From contig NZ_LLYA01000124.1 of NCBI RefSeq assembly GCF_001440415.1, positions 60,825 through 124,824 on the forward strand: 64,000 nt of DNA, written 5' to 3'. This document shows, in pieces, positions 24,813 through 35,685 of this stretch (the stretch's first letter is position 1; every line of letters begins with the position of its first letter). This stretch comes from Bradyrhizobium retamae (GTDB lineage: Bacteria; Pseudomonadota; Alphaproteobacteria; Rhizobiales; Xanthobacteraceae). Under the pieces are notes generated by a model, which was given only the letters and a program-made list of their open reading frames with translations, did not search any database and was not told the DNA's origin. The translations under genes were made by a program, and so were the position numbers.

Positions 24813-25784
24813 ATGAATGTGCATGCCGCCGCTTTGGCCCAAACGCACCCGTTCGACGAACAGACTTCCGCCTTTGCCGGCGACGTGATCGGCGACCTCT
24901 CGCAGTTCCCCAAGCGGCTGTCGCCGAAATATTTTTACGACGCCACGGGCTCCGAGCTGTTCGAGCAGATCACGGTGCTACCGGAATACTACCCGACCCG
25001 CACCGAGCTCGGCATCCTGCGCAGCCGCGGCGACGAAATCGCCGCACTCATTCCGAAAGGCGCGGCCCTGGTCGAATTCGGCGCCGGCGCGACCACCAAG
25101 GTCCGCCTGCTACTGGAGCGCTGCGATTTTTCCGCCTATGTCCCGGTCGATATTTCCGGCGATTTCCTGAACGCGCAGGCCGGCGGCTTGCGCAAGGATT
25201 TTCCCGATCTCGGCGTTTATCCGGTTGCCGCCGATTTCACCGCGCCGTTCGAGCTGCCGGCGGAAATCGCTGACAACCCCAAGGTTGGCTTCTTTCCTGG
25301 ATCGACGCTCGGCAATTTCGAGCCGCACGAGGCGCGCGCCTTCCTGCGCAGCGCACGCGACATTCTGGGCAAAGGCGCACAGATGATCATCGGCGTCGAC
25401 CTCGAGAAGAACGAGCGGGTGCTGTACGACGCCTACAACGACGCCGCCGGCGTCACCGCGCGGTTCAATCTCAACGTACTGGTCCGCATCAACCGCGAAC
25501 TCGGCGGCAATTTCGACGTCTCCGCCTTCATGCACCGCTCGGTCTATAATCGCGAGCGCCATCGCATCGAGATGCATTTGATTTCCAAGAGGGCGCAGAG
25601 CGTGCGCATCCTGGGACGGAATTTTTCATTCCGTCCCGGCGAGAGCATCCACACCGAGTCGAGCTACAAATACAGCCTCGACCGCTTCACCACGTTGGCG
25701 CGCGAGTCCGGCTGGTCGGTGCGGGAATCCTGGAACGATCGCGACCAGATGTTCTCCGTTCACGCGCTGGTCGCGTCGCACTGA
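24813..25784 (+). CDS. egtD: L-histidine N-alpha-methyltransferase EgtD
   Basis: 323 residues. It trimethylates histidine to hercynine with SAM, the first ergothioneine step. Family motifs: LSPKYFYDATGSELFEQIT at residues 30-48, the SAM site VEFGAGATTKVRLLLE, FFPGSTLGNFEP, and the C-terminal YKYSLDRF. The ATG follows CAGGAGAG. It is cotranscribed with egtB. A hairpin at 25817-25863 probably ends the unit. Confidence 0.95.
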   Translation: MNVHAAALAQTHPFDEQTSAFAGDVIGDLSQFPKRLSPKYFYDATGSELFEQITVLPEYYPTRTELGILRSRGDEIAALIPKGAALVEFGAGATTKVRLLLERCDFSAYVPVDISGDFLNAQAGGLRKDFPDLGVYPVAADFTAPFELPAEIADNPKVGFFPGSTLGNFEPHEARAFLRSARDILGKGAQMIIGVDLEKNERVLYDAYNDAAGVTARFNLNVLVRINRELGGNFDVSAFMHRSVYNRERHRIEMHLISKRAQSVRILGRNFSFRPGESIHTESSYKYSLDRFTTLARESGWSVRESWNDRDQMFSVHALVASH

Positions 25785-25816
25785 GGATTACAGCGTTTTC
25801 AAGTGAAGTGGACACC

Positions 25817-25863
25817 GGCTAGAGCCCGGTTCTGATTCAATCAGAACCGAAAGGGCTCTAGCC
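25817..25863. repeat. Nested palindrome after egtD, possible terminator
   Basis: Outer arms GGCTAGAGCCC (25817-25827) / GGGCTCTAGCC (25853-25863) enclose GGTTCTGATT (25828-25837) / AATCAGAACC (25839-25848). The nested stem would be very stable. There is no T-run, so it may be a repeat element used as a transcription stop. Confidence 0.7.
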
Positions 25864-25878
25864 GCGGGTTTCCTCACG

Positions 25879-26169
25879 TCAGACGGACCGCCTGCGGTCC
25901 GGTCGCGGCCTGCGTGTCGGCGCAATGCGGGGAGCGACAGATATCCAATCATCGGACAATCGGTCTGCACCCAACAGCCACGCGTGAATGATCCGCCACT
26001 TGTCTTGTCCGCGGGACTGGAAATCCAGTAGCGGAGATCCTGCGTCTTGCAGTTCGTGAAAGAACTTCAACGAGTCTTTTCCAGTCGGTCCGTCCGGTTC
26101 AACCGTCTGCGTCAAGATCCAGCGGTCCCACTCTTGAATAATCCGTACTCTTGCTTCGCTCTGTTTCAT
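25879..26169 (-). CDS. Conserved hypothetical protein, about 96 residues
   Basis: From ATG 26169 (MKQSEARVRI). The interior (IIQEWDRWILTQ, KFFHELQDAGSPLLDFQSRGQDKW, IIHAWLLG) has the composition of a real soluble protein and resembles small hypothetical proteins I know from bradyrhizobia. The longer open frame to 26265 adds an unlikely start. The Arg/Pro-rich C-terminus may be a frame-extended tail. No function proposed. Bases 26170-26446 upstream hold no convincing gene. Confidence 0.6.
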   Translation of the reverse strand: MKQSEARVRIIQEWDRWILTQTVEPDGPTGKDSLKFFHELQDAGSPLLDFQSRGQDKWRIIHAWLLGADRLSDDWISVAPRIAPTRRPRPDRRRSV

Positions 26170-26446
26170 AGGCGCGTACTTCCAGCCACGGCACCCCCGT
26201 GGGCACTGAGTGATCGCGCTGGTCAAGGTGGATGGAAAGGTGCTTACGCCGCCGCGCGTCCCCACACCTTGTCCGGGCTCAGTATAACCAAACTTCTTAA
26301 CAAGTATTCATCTTTATCGACCCGCCCGCAAAACGGTCCATCTGCGCTGTCGTTTCCCCTTCGAAATGTCCAATTTTTGACGCGGACTCAGCCGAGCCTC
26401 CGCGGCAGCATGGCTTGGGGTGAGTTCGTGCCAGGGGATAGCAGTT

Positions 26447-26686
26447 ATGGGCAACGCATTTCCAGCGTCCAGCAACCACAGGCAACGTTCGGCATCTTCG
26501 TCCGTTCACAGTGATACGGACGCGGGCTGGGACGAGGGAGCAGACACTGAGCGGGCAGCGCTTCGCGAGGAAAATGCCAGGCTCCGGGCTCTCGTCGTCC
26601 AACTGTCAGATCTCGTTCTCAGAAATGTCGTCGATCAGCACAACTCGCCGCAATGGGTGCCGGTGAGGCGGCCCAGGCTGGATTAA
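26447..26686 (+). CDS. Small hypothetical protein with C-terminal coiled coil
   Basis: 79 residues from ATG 26447 (AGGGG upstream). Ser-rich, probably disordered N-terminus, then a heptad-patterned helix (REENARLRALVVQLSDLVL) typical of a coiled coil. Resembles other small proteins with EENARLRAL motifs in this group. It ends 5 bases before the convergent ltrA stop. Function unknown. Confidence 0.55.
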   Translation: MGNAFPASSNHRQRSASSSVHSDTDAGWDEGADTERAALREENARLRALVVQLSDLVLRNVVDQHNSPQWVPVRRPRLD

Positions 26687-26691
26687 AGGTA

Positions 26692-27870
26692 CTATTCAGC
26701 CGGATCGGATCGTAGCGAGACCGTTTCCCACACCGCGACCGCGATCATGATCGCGGTCGTCAGGATCGACAGCATCAACGGCGATAGCTCGCTTGCGAAC
26801 CAGGCGAGCACGCAAAGCGCGATGATGCCCGCCCCGTGGGAGAGTTGAAGGAAGCCGCGAAAGCTGAACTTGAACAGGATGGTCCCGAACAGAAACAGCA
26901 AGGGGCCGCCGATCGCGCTCGTTACCGTCTTGAGGTCGGAATGTCCGCCGGGGTGTTTCAGCACCAGTTCGTCCGCCACCGCCGCGACGATGATGCCGGC
27001 CACGATCGGCATGTGCAGATAGGTATAGGCGAGCCGCGCCAGCCTTCCCGGCTCGCTCGATTTTGAGAGCTGTTCGGAGCCGGCTACGGCGCCGATGTGG
27101 AAATAGATCCACCACATCGCGATGCTGCCGAGGAAGGCCGAGACAAACGCCAGAACGTTTTCGGTGGTCCAGGCGAGTTCGGCAAAAGTCGCGCCGATGA
27201 CGACGATGGATTCGCCGAGCGCGAGGATGATGAACAGCCCACAGCGCTCGGCCATGTGGCCGCCTTCGATCATCCAGTCCGCGACCGAGGACGCGCCATA
27301 GCGGGGAATCCAGAACCGCGCCGCCGGCGACATATATTCGATGACGAGCGCAATGGCCCACAGCATCAACCGCGGCTGCCCCTCCGCTATCCCTCCGGCG
27401 ATCCAGAAGACGGCCGACACCGAAAGCCAGGTGGCGATCCGGACGGCATTCATGCGTGTCCGCGGCCGCGACGGTGGCGTCGACAACCACAGAAATATCG
27501 TCTTGCCGACCTGCATCGCCGCATAGGCGATGGCAAACCACAAGCCGCGCTCGTCAAATGCCTTTGGGATGGATGTCGACAGCACCAGCCCGCCCAGCAT
27601 CATCGCGAACAGCAGCAGCCGGACCGGCGTCTTTTCAGGATTGAGCCAGTTCGTGATCCAGGTAGTGAAGACCCATACCCACCAGACCGCGAGAAACAGC
27701 AGCGTGACCTGCAATGCGCCCAACGGCGTAAAGTGAGCCAGCAGCGTGTGCGAAATTTGCGTGACCGCAAAGACGAAGACGAGGTCGAAGAACAGCTCCG
27801 CGTACGTGACGCGGCTATGCTGGTGCGGCACGATCCGGCGAAACAGCGCGCCGTGTGCGTTGTCTGTCAT
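26692..27870 (-). CDS. LtrA family low-temperature requirement membrane protein
   Basis: 392 residues from ATG 27870 (MTDNAHGALFRR). About ten predicted membrane helices. Family features: RVTYAELFFDLVFVFAVTQISH at the N-terminus, HMAERCGLFIILALGES in the middle. LtrA was named from Listeria cold growth; the molecular role is unknown. It follows bolA on the same strand after a 23-base gap, so may be cotranscribed. The longer open frame to 28209 reads through bolA in another frame and is rejected. Confidence 0.9.
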   Translation of the reverse strand: MTDNAHGALFRRIVPHQHSRVTYAELFFDLVFVFAVTQISHTLLAHFTPLGALQVTLLFLAVWWVWVFTTWITNWLNPEKTPVRLLLFAMMLGGLVLSTSIPKAFDERGLWFAIAYAAMQVGKTIFLWLSTPPSRPRTRMNAVRIATWLSVSAVFWIAGGIAEGQPRLMLWAIALVIEYMSPAARFWIPRYGASSVADWMIEGGHMAERCGLFIILALGESIVVIGATFAELAWTTENVLAFVSAFLGSIAMWWIYFHIGAVAGSEQLSKSSEPGRLARLAYTYLHMPIVAGIIVAAVADELVLKHPGGHSDLKTVTSAIGGPLLFLFGTILFKFSFRGFLQLSHGAGIIALCVLAWFASELSPLMLSILTTAIMIAVAVWETVSLRSDPAE

Positions 27871-27893
27871 CGAGCCCAGCCGCCAGTCGGGGA

Positions 27894-28148
27894 CTAGCTG
27901 TCTCGCGCCCCGGGTCCGCCAGGTACCCCGGTCTGCAGCGCCAGCGCATGCAGCAAGCCGCCCATCTGCCCCTTGAGCGACTGGTAGACGATCTGGTGCT
28001 GCTGCACGCGCGACTTGCCGCGGAACGACTCCGAGATCACGGTCGCGGCGTAGTGGTCGCCATCGCCTGCGAGATCGCGGATCGTCACCTCGGCATCGGG
28101 GATAGCTGCCTTGATCATCGACTCGATATCGTGGGCATCCATCGGCAT
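27894..28148 (-). CDS. bolA: BolA family protein
   Basis: 84 residues. The BolA motif is present: DHYAATVISESFRGKSRVQQHQIVYQSL, followed by LHALALQTG. The usual Cys is replaced by His in the DHY region, as in BolA proteins that share [2Fe-2S] clusters with a monothiol glutaredoxin. grxD is 4.7 kb downstream on the same strand, separated by ltrA, two orphans and the divergent egtB-egtD pair. Confidence 0.95.
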   Translation of the reverse strand: MPMDAHDIESMIKAAIPDAEVTIRDLAGDGDHYAATVISESFRGKSRVQQHQIVYQSLKGQMGGLLHALALQTGVPGGPGARDS

Positions 28149-28333
28149 TCCAGCATGTCTCCGTCAGGGGTTTCGAATCATGGCCTGCTCGCGCGACCGT
28201 GACGGCCAAACCTAGCGCGTACGCTCTTCTAGGTCACGCCTGGCGGCACTATATTCCGGGCCGAAGCGTTTGACACCGCGAGATCGCGTCGCGCCCGATC
28301 ATTTCGGGCTGACCGAAAAAGAGGCTCAAAATC

Positions 28334-28693
28334 ATGAAATTGCCCGGTCCCGACCATCCGATCACGATTACGGCAAACCCCAAGCGCGTCCGGGTCTCGG
28401 TGGGCGGCGTGGTCATTGCCGATACCACCCGCGCGCTGACCCTGAAGGAAGCCAGCTATCCGGCGGTCCAATATGTGCCGCGCGAGGACGCCAATATGGC
28501 GTTAATGTCGCGCACCGAGCGGACCACACACTGCCCTTACAAAGGGGACGCGAACTATTTCAGCATCAACGCCAACGGCAAGAGCCTCGAAAATTCGATC
28601 TGGACCTATGAGACGCCCTTCCCGGCCATGGCCGAGATCGCCGGCCATCTGGCGTTCTATCCGGACAAGGTGACGATCGAGGAAGTGGCGTAG
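28334..28693 (+). CDS. DUF427 domain protein
   Basis: 119 residues. Compact beta-rich domain with KRVRVSVGGVVIADT, YPAVQYVPREDANM and THCPYKGDANYFSI, characteristic of DUF427. The family's function is not established. The ATG follows GAGGCTC, weakly. It stands alone between bolA and a palindromic repeat. Region 28149-28333 upstream shows no other gene. Confidence 0.88.
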   Translation: MKLPGPDHPITITANPKRVRVSVGGVVIADTTRALTLKEASYPAVQYVPREDANMALMSRTERTTHCPYKGDANYFSINANGKSLENSIWTYETPFPAMAEIAGHLAFYPDKVTIEEVA

Positions 28694-28710
28694 CCAGACG
28701 CACTAAGGAA

Positions 28711-28751
28711 GTCATTCCGGGGCGATGCGTAGGCATCGAACCCGGAATGAC
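28711..28751. repeat. Palindromic repeat, GTCATTCCGGG family (short form)
   Basis: Arms GTCATTCCGGG (28711-28721) and CCCGGAATGAC (28741-28751) enclose CGATGC/GCATCG. The arms are identical to those of the 116-bp element at 13106-13221, so this is a short member of the same family. Confidence 0.85.
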
Positions 28752-28760
28752 GGCGTGGAG

Positions 28761-28934
28761 CTACACCCTGAATATCGTGAGCCCGAGGATCAGGAGCACC
28801 AGGAAGATCACGACGAAGACATAGAACAGGAAGCGCGCGATGTCGGCGGAGGCCTCCGAGATGCCGGTGAAGCCGAGGATGCCGGCAACGATCGACACCA
28901 GAAAGAAGATCAGCGCCCATTTGAGAATTGTCAT
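28761..28934 (-). CDS. DUF1328 (UPF0391) small membrane protein
   Basis: 57 residues from ATG 28934 with GGAG upstream. Two membrane helices: [20 protein letters not shown], and [20 protein letters not shown]. This is the typical DUF1328 protein, often stress-induced; function unknown. The longer open frame to 29252 is spurious. The promoter region 28935-29124 is shared with the divergent acyltransferase gene. Confidence 0.93.
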   Translation of the reverse strand: MTILKWALIFFLVSIVAGILGFTGISEASADIARFLFYVFVVIFLVLLILGLTIFRV

Positions 28935-29124
28935 CGCTTGCTCCGGGACCTCTGGGACCGTGTCGATTGGCGGCCCCTTGAAATTCAGCGGTTCTAACGG
29001 CGGATTGCGGCGCCAGTTCCGAAACGGCCCGATGCGGAAGATCGGCTCGCCAGCGCTGATTGGGCCTTGCTGAATCGGGTTCCCGGCTGCAAATTCGATC
29101 ACACAGCCTGGCGGGGAGGCGCGC

Positions 29125-30309
29125 ATGACATCGATTTCCACCGTGGGGCATGCCAACGTTAGCGCAGTGCCCCAAGCCAAATCGCGAAACCTTTCGCTTG
29201 ATCGCGCCCGCACCTTCCTGACGCTGGTGGTGCTGCTCCACCATGCCGTCATCCCCTATACCTATTTCGGTCATACCGATCCGAAGTACTTCTTCGGCTT
29301 CGACATGATCGTGCTCGCCACTGACAGTTTCTTCATGGCGATGTTCTTTTTCCTGTCGGGACTGTTCGCCTGGTCTGGTATCGCCCGGAAGGGACCGCTG
29401 AGCTATTTGGCAGATCGCCTGCTTCGGCTTGGCTTGCCGTTCGTGATCTGCGCCTTCACGGTCATTCCGCTCGCCTACTACGCTATCTCCCTGCGGCACC
29501 ATCCCGAGATCGGCTTTTCGGAATACTGGTGGAATATGATCACGAAGGGCCCGTGGCCGAGCGGGCCGATCTGGTTCCTTTGGGTCCTGCTCAGTTTCGA
29601 CGTGGTGGCCTGCATCTTGTATCGGCTGTCACCCAACCTGCTCGATCCGATCAACCGCCTCTCGCTGTACGGCCGCCGCCGGCCCGCGGTGTTCTTCGCG
29701 GTCATGCTTGCCGTCACCGCTGCGTTCTACATTCCCGGGCTGGTTCACTATGGACACAGCAGTTGGTTCGAGTTCGGGCCGTTCTCGGTCCAGCACGGGC
29801 GCGTGATGCTCTATGCGAGCTACTTCTTTTTCGGTGCCGGCATCGGCGTTGCGCAAATGGATCGCGGGCTGCTCGCTGCAGACGGCCGGATGGCCAAGGT
29901 AAGCTGGGACTGGATGGTGCTGGCGATCGTTCCGTATTGCCTCTTGTGGGTGCTGATCTTCATCAAGCGCGAAATACTGGGCAACCCGTCTCCGTTGCCG
30001 GACTGGTATGAAGCGCTCTATGCCATCTGCTTCACCGTCTTCAGCGTGGCCATCATGTTTCTGATCTTGGCCATTTTTCAAAGGTTCAGACAATCAGGCT
30101 CCGCCAAGCTACTCGATCCGATGCAGGCGGACGCCTACGGCATGTTCCTGGTGCACTACCCGATCGCACTGTGGCTGCAATACTGGCTGTTCGACTATAA
30201 CCTGCCGGCAATCGTCAAGGTCGCGATCGGGTTTGTGCTGACAGTCGCGGCGAGCTGGGCGCTGACGCGAGCGTTGCGGCAGATCCCGGGCGCGACAAGG
30301 GTGCTTTGA
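29125..30309 (+). CDS. Acyltransferase 3/OpgC-like membrane protein
   Basis: 394 residues, about ten membrane helices. N-terminal [22 protein letters not shown] carries the catalytic-type His region, then [10 protein letters not shown] and LRLGLPFV. Resembles OpgC/MdoC-like enzymes that add succinyl or acetyl groups to periplasmic glucans; the substrate is inferred only. A second acyltransferase 3 protein is at 10075-11115 but the two are not close paralogues. It is divergent from the DUF1328 gene. Confidence 0.88.
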   Translation: MTSISTVGHANVSAVPQAKSRNLSLDRARTFLTLVVLLHHAVIPYTYFGHTDPKYFFGFDMIVLATDSFFMAMFFFLSGLFAWSGIARKGPLSYLADRLLRLGLPFVICAFTVIPLAYYAISLRHHPEIGFSEYWWNMITKGPWPSGPIWFLWVLLSFDVVACILYRLSPNLLDPINRLSLYGRRRPAVFFAVMLAVTAAFYIPGLVHYGHSSWFEFGPFSVQHGRVMLYASYFFFGAGIGVAQMDRGLLAADGRMAKVSWDWMVLAIVPYCLLWVLIFIKREILGNPSPLPDWYEALYAICFTVFSVAIMFLILAIFQRFRQSGSAKLLDPMQADAYGMFLVHYPIALWLQYWLFDYNLPAIVKVAIGFVLTVAASWALTRALRQIPGATRVL

Positions 30310-30340
30310 GGCCGACAGCAATGGCGGGCAGACAGCGCGC

Positions 30341-32548
<2,208 letters not shown>

Positions 32549-32710
32549 GGGTGCCTTAATAGGAAGATCGAGGGGGTGCGAAAAGGCCTTTTATGGCGCA
32601 TTTCCGCCCTGTCCAGAGCTTTGCGCGGGCGCGCTTTGCGGGATCGGCGTTTGCACATCGTTACCGGATCGGATTTAAGAGCTGAAACATCGAATTGAAG
32701 GTCATTTTCA

Positions 32711-33199
32711 GTGAACGAACTCCCCCAAAATGCATTTCACCGCCGCCCCGACCTGCATGTCGAAACCGAGGGTGAATTCAAGGGCTGGCGAACCTGGACC
32801 CGCGACAGTTTTGAGACCCATAACGGCCCTTTCTGGCACCGGATGGACGAGAACGGCAAAGTGCAATGCGCGTTCCGCGTCGAGAAAAAGCACCTCAACG
32901 GCCAGCACAACGTCCATGGCGGCTGCTTCATGTCGTTCGCCGATTATTGCCTGTTTGCAATCGCCTCCTCCGTGCTTGAGGGGCCCGGCGTGACGGTATC
33001 GTTTGCCTGCGAATTTCTTGATGCCGCGCGCGAGGGCGAGCTGGTCGAGTGCGAGGGCGAAATCACCCGCGCCGGCGGCTCGCTGATCTTCCTGCGCGGC
33101 GTGCTGAAATCCGGCGAACGGCCGCTGTTCACCTTCTCCGGCACCATCAAGCGGGTGAAGTGGAAGAAGCCGACTGGCGCCGCCGCCGTTGCCACCTGA
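32711..33199 (+). CDS. PaaI-type thioesterase, hotdog fold
   Basis: 162 residues from GTG 32711. The hotdog core QHNVHGGCFMSFADY (active-site helix with Gly-Gly) and the later VTVSFACEFLDAAREGELVE match acyl-CoA thioesterases of the PaaI family. The substrate is unknown. The last codons overlap the TTG start of the DMT transporter (33189), so the two genes are translationally linked. Confidence 0.88.
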   Translation: MNELPQNAFHRRPDLHVETEGEFKGWRTWTRDSFETHNGPFWHRMDENGKVQCAFRVEKKHLNGQHNVHGGCFMSFADYCLFAIASSVLEGPGVTVSFACEFLDAAREGELVECEGEITRAGGSLIFLRGVLKSGERPLFTFSGTIKRVKWKKPTGAAAVAT

Positions 33200-34133
33200 C
33201 GCGCCACAGGCACGTCGCGGCTGGCGCGACTATGCATTACTGCTCGCGCTGGCGTGCTGCTGGAGCTCGACCTATCCGCTGACCAAGATCGGCCTCGGCT
33301 CGATCCCGCCGGTCACCTTCATCTCGGCGCGCTCGCTGATCGCCGCGGGCTTCCTGCTGGCGATCATGCGCGCCCGCGGTCTGCGGCTGCCGACGGACGG
33401 CAAGGCCTGGAGGCTGTTTGCATTCCAGCAGACCATCAACTCGACGATTCCTTTCCTGATGATCACCTGGGCGCAGCAATATGTGGCGGCGGCGCCGACC
33501 GTGGTGCTGGCCTCGACCACGCCGATCTTCGCTTTCCTCATCACCTGGGCCGTCACGCGGCACGAGCCGGCGACGCTGCTGAAGCTGATCGGCGCCATTC
33601 TGGGCCTGGCCGGCACGGCCGTCACCATCGGCCTCGATACGCTCGGCGGGCTCTCCAGCAACCTCTTTGCCGAAATGGTCATCCTGATCGCCACCATCTC
33701 GTTCGCCTGCGCCACGATCTTCGGGCTCAAGCTGACCGATTACGACCCGATGGTGGTCGCAGCGGGCTCGCTGTTGTTCGGCGGCACGGTGCTGTTGCCG
33801 CTCGCGCTGATCGTCGATCATCCCTGGACTTTGCGGCCGACGCCAGAGGCGCTGATTGCAACCGCCGCGATGGGCATCTTCTCGAGCGCCTTCGGACTGA
33901 TGCTGTTCTACATGTGCCTGACGCGGCTCGGCACACTGACCACCAATGCGCAAGGCTATTTGCGAATCCCGATCGGCGTAGGCCTGTCGGTTCTGCTGCT
34001 CGGCGAAACCGTGCCGCCGAATCTGGCGCTCGGCCTGGTGTTGGTGATGGCTGGCGTCGCCGCGATGACCATCCCGCGCGAGCATTATCGCAAGGGGATC
34101 CAGCGCCTGCGCGGGAGGCCGAAAGGCGGATGA
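33189..34133 (+). CDS. DMT superfamily (EamA) transporter
   Basis: 314 residues, about ten membrane helices in two EamA repeats (first repeat about 15-140, second about 155-295). Visible: LACCWSSTYPLTKIGL, PPVTFISARSLIAAG, and RLGTLTTNAQGYLRIPIGVGLSVLLLGE. DMT proteins export amino acids or metabolites; the substrate cannot be told. The start is TTG 33189, inside the thioesterase 3' end, fitting coupled translation. Confidence 0.9.
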   Translation: MPPDAPQARRGWRDYALLLALACCWSSTYPLTKIGLGSIPPVTFISARSLIAAGFLLAIMRARGLRLPTDGKAWRLFAFQQTINSTIPFLMITWAQQYVAAAPTVVLASTTPIFAFLITWAVTRHEPATLLKLIGAILGLAGTAVTIGLDTLGGLSSNLFAEMVILIATISFACATIFGLKLTDYDPMVVAAGSLLFGGTVLLPLALIVDHPWTLRPTPEALIATAAMGIFSSAFGLMLFYMCLTRLGTLTTNAQGYLRIPIGVGLSVLLLGETVPPNLALGLVLVMAGVAAMTIPREHYRKGIQRLRGRPKGG

Positions 34134-34299
34134 AGATCGTCGGCGGAATCAAGACAATAATTGTTTTTCGGCGATCGAAAGCCACTCCGACTAGGCCTAC
34201 GGGGAACGGAGGTGGAACAGCAATCAACCGTGATTGACGCACCGGAACGCATGCGAGCGCATCGTGTTGCGCCGTTACGCAGCAAGAAAAGGAGCAATC

Positions 34300-34608
34300 A
34301 TGAAACTCGCAACTATCGGATTGGCCGTGGCGCTGGCATTCACGAACACCTTCGCCTTGGCGCAAGCCGGCGGCAGCGGCGCGGGCGGAAGTTCGGGCAC
34401 GGGTGGCGCGGCAGGATCCTCCACGAGCGGAACGACCGCCGGAAGTGGAACGGGCGGTAATTCCACCACCGGCATGAGCAACGATGCCGGCAGTGCAGCA
34501 GCCGGCCGAAACAGTCCAGCGAACCCGTCAGGGAACACCCACATCAACCCTTCGCCGAGCGGTTCGACCCTGTCGCCGACGGGGCCGGGTTCGACTACCG
34601 GCCGATAA
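34300..34608 (+). CDS. Secreted Gly/Ser/Thr-rich small protein
   Basis: 102 residues from ATG 34300 with AAAGGAG upstream. A signal peptide (LATIGLAVALAFTNTFALAQ) precedes a low-complexity mature part rich in Gly, Ser, Thr, Ala and Asn (GGSGAGGSSGTGG, TTAGSGTGG, SPSGSTLSP). It is probably disordered and periplasmic or surface-exposed. No family recognised. A strong terminator follows immediately. Confidence 0.75.
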   Translation: MKLATIGLAVALAFTNTFALAQAGGSGAGGSSGTGGAAGSSTSGTTAGSGTGGNSTTGMSNDAGSAAAGRNSPANPSGNTHINPSPSGSTLSPTGPGSTTGR

Positions 34609-34610
34609 CA

Positions 34611-34637
34611 AAAAGCCCCGCTCGGCGGGGCTTTTTT
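34611..34637 (+). terminator. Rho-independent terminator after the Gly-rich gene
   Basis: Stem AAAAGCCCCGC (34611-34621) / GCGGGGCTTTT (34625-34635) with a TCG loop, then TT. The A-tract before the stem makes it bidirectional, so it can also stop minus-strand transcription coming from purQ and the Bug fragment. Confidence 0.92.
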
Positions 34638-34649
34638 ATCACATGATCG

Positions 34650-34838
34650 CACGATCGGCTGCCCGAGCGACTTGGTCATCTCCTCGGCAACCACACGCGC
34701 GATCACGTCGGAGGTGCCGCCGGCCGCGAACGGAACGATCATGGTGATGGGACGCTTGGGATAATCCTGCGCTTGGGCTGCCACGGCGCATAATAGCGCC
34801 ACAACGACAATCGTCAGGCGCGACACCAAGAAGCTCAC
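34650..34838 (-). pseudogene. Truncated Bug/TctC-type periplasmic solute-binding protein
   Basis: About 63 codons from GTG 34838 (overlapping the purQ stop as GTGA). Signal peptide (LTIVVVALLCAVAAQAQ) followed by the family start DYPKRPITMIVPFAAGGTSDVIARVVAEEMTK-type blocks and SLGQPIV. The match stops at 34650, after which the frame runs into the terminator. A full Bug protein is about 320 residues, so at least 80 percent is missing. It is a remnant of a tripartite tricarboxylate transporter-type binding protein. Confidence 0.8.
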
Positions 34839-35536
34839 GCGGCTTTTTGCAGATGCGCGGCTAGCCCTGCGAACAAGCCGCGGCCGTCGGTGCAGCCCAT
34901 GATGTCTTCGACGTGGTTTTCCGGGTGCGGCATCATGCCGAGCACGTTGCCGCGCTCGTTGACAATGCCGGCGATCGACTGCGCGGCGCCGTTGATGTTG
35001 GACTCCTCGTCGACGATGCCCTCGGCGGAACAATAGCGGTAAAGCACGCGCCCCTCGCCTTCCAGCCGCTTCACGGTCTCTTCGTCGGCCTCATAGTTGC
35101 CCTCGCCATGCGCCACCGGCACGCGAATGACCTGGCCGGCATTGTAGCCGCGCGTGAAGGGCGTATCCGAGCGCTCGACCCGCAGATGCACGTCCCTGCA
35201 GACGAATTTCAGCCGCGCATTGCGCATCAGGACGCCAGGTAGCAAGCCCGCTTCGCACAGGATCTGAAACCCGTTGCAGACGCCGAGCACGAGCCCGCCA
35301 TCGGCCGCATACTTGCGCACCGCATCCATGACCGGCGCGCGCGCGGCAATGGCGCCGCAGCGCAGGTAATCGCCGTAGGAAAAGCCGCCGGGCACGACGA
35401 CGAGATCGGTGCCATCAGGCAGCTCGGTCTCGGCATGCCATACCATGGCCGCCTCCTGGCCGGAGACGAGTTTCAGCGCCCGCGCCATGTCGCGCTCGCG
35501 GTTGATTCCGGGAAAGACGAGAACGGCGGATTTCAT
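34835..35536 (-). CDS. purQ: FGAM synthase, glutaminase subunit PurQ
   Basis: 233 residues from ATG 35536 ([16 protein letters not shown]). Class I glutamine amidotransferase that supplies ammonia to PurL. Nucleophile Cys87 in [11 protein letters not shown]; catalytic His and Glu in [10 protein letters not shown]. The longer open frame to 35599 is rejected because the family starts at MKSAV. The stop overlaps the Bug-like remnant. It is the same strand as purL, purS and purC. Confidence 0.97.
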   Translation of the reverse strand: MKSAVLVFPGINRERDMARALKLVSGQEAAMVWHAETELPDGTDLVVVPGGFSYGDYLRCGAIAARAPVMDAVRKYAADGGLVLGVCNGFQILCEAGLLPGVLMRNARLKFVCRDVHLRVERSDTPFTRGYNAGQVIRVPVAHGEGNYEADEETVKRLEGEGRVLYRYCSAEGIVDEESNINGAAQSIAGIVNERGNVLGMMPHPENHVEDIMGCTDGRGLFAGLAAHLQKAA

Positions 35537-35685
35537 GGCGGTTCCGGCTGGAAAGGAGATATGTCGGCAGAACCGCCGACCCGGCAGAGACATAACCATT
35601 TGACGCCGGTTTTTCCAGTGCTAGCGTCGCCAAAACGGCCTGCGCGGCAGCCGTGCTCAACAACAATCGCTCAGGGATGGAAGCC

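Noticed and set aside
26047..26514. 155-codon plus-strand frame in the egtD-ltrA gap
   Set aside because: Overlaps the better supported minus-strand 96-residue ORF and has no ribosome site or protein-like composition.
34275..35033. 252-codon minus-strand frame over the Gly-rich gene and Bug remnant
   Set aside because: It joins unrelated frames; only its middle 63 codons resemble a Bug protein.
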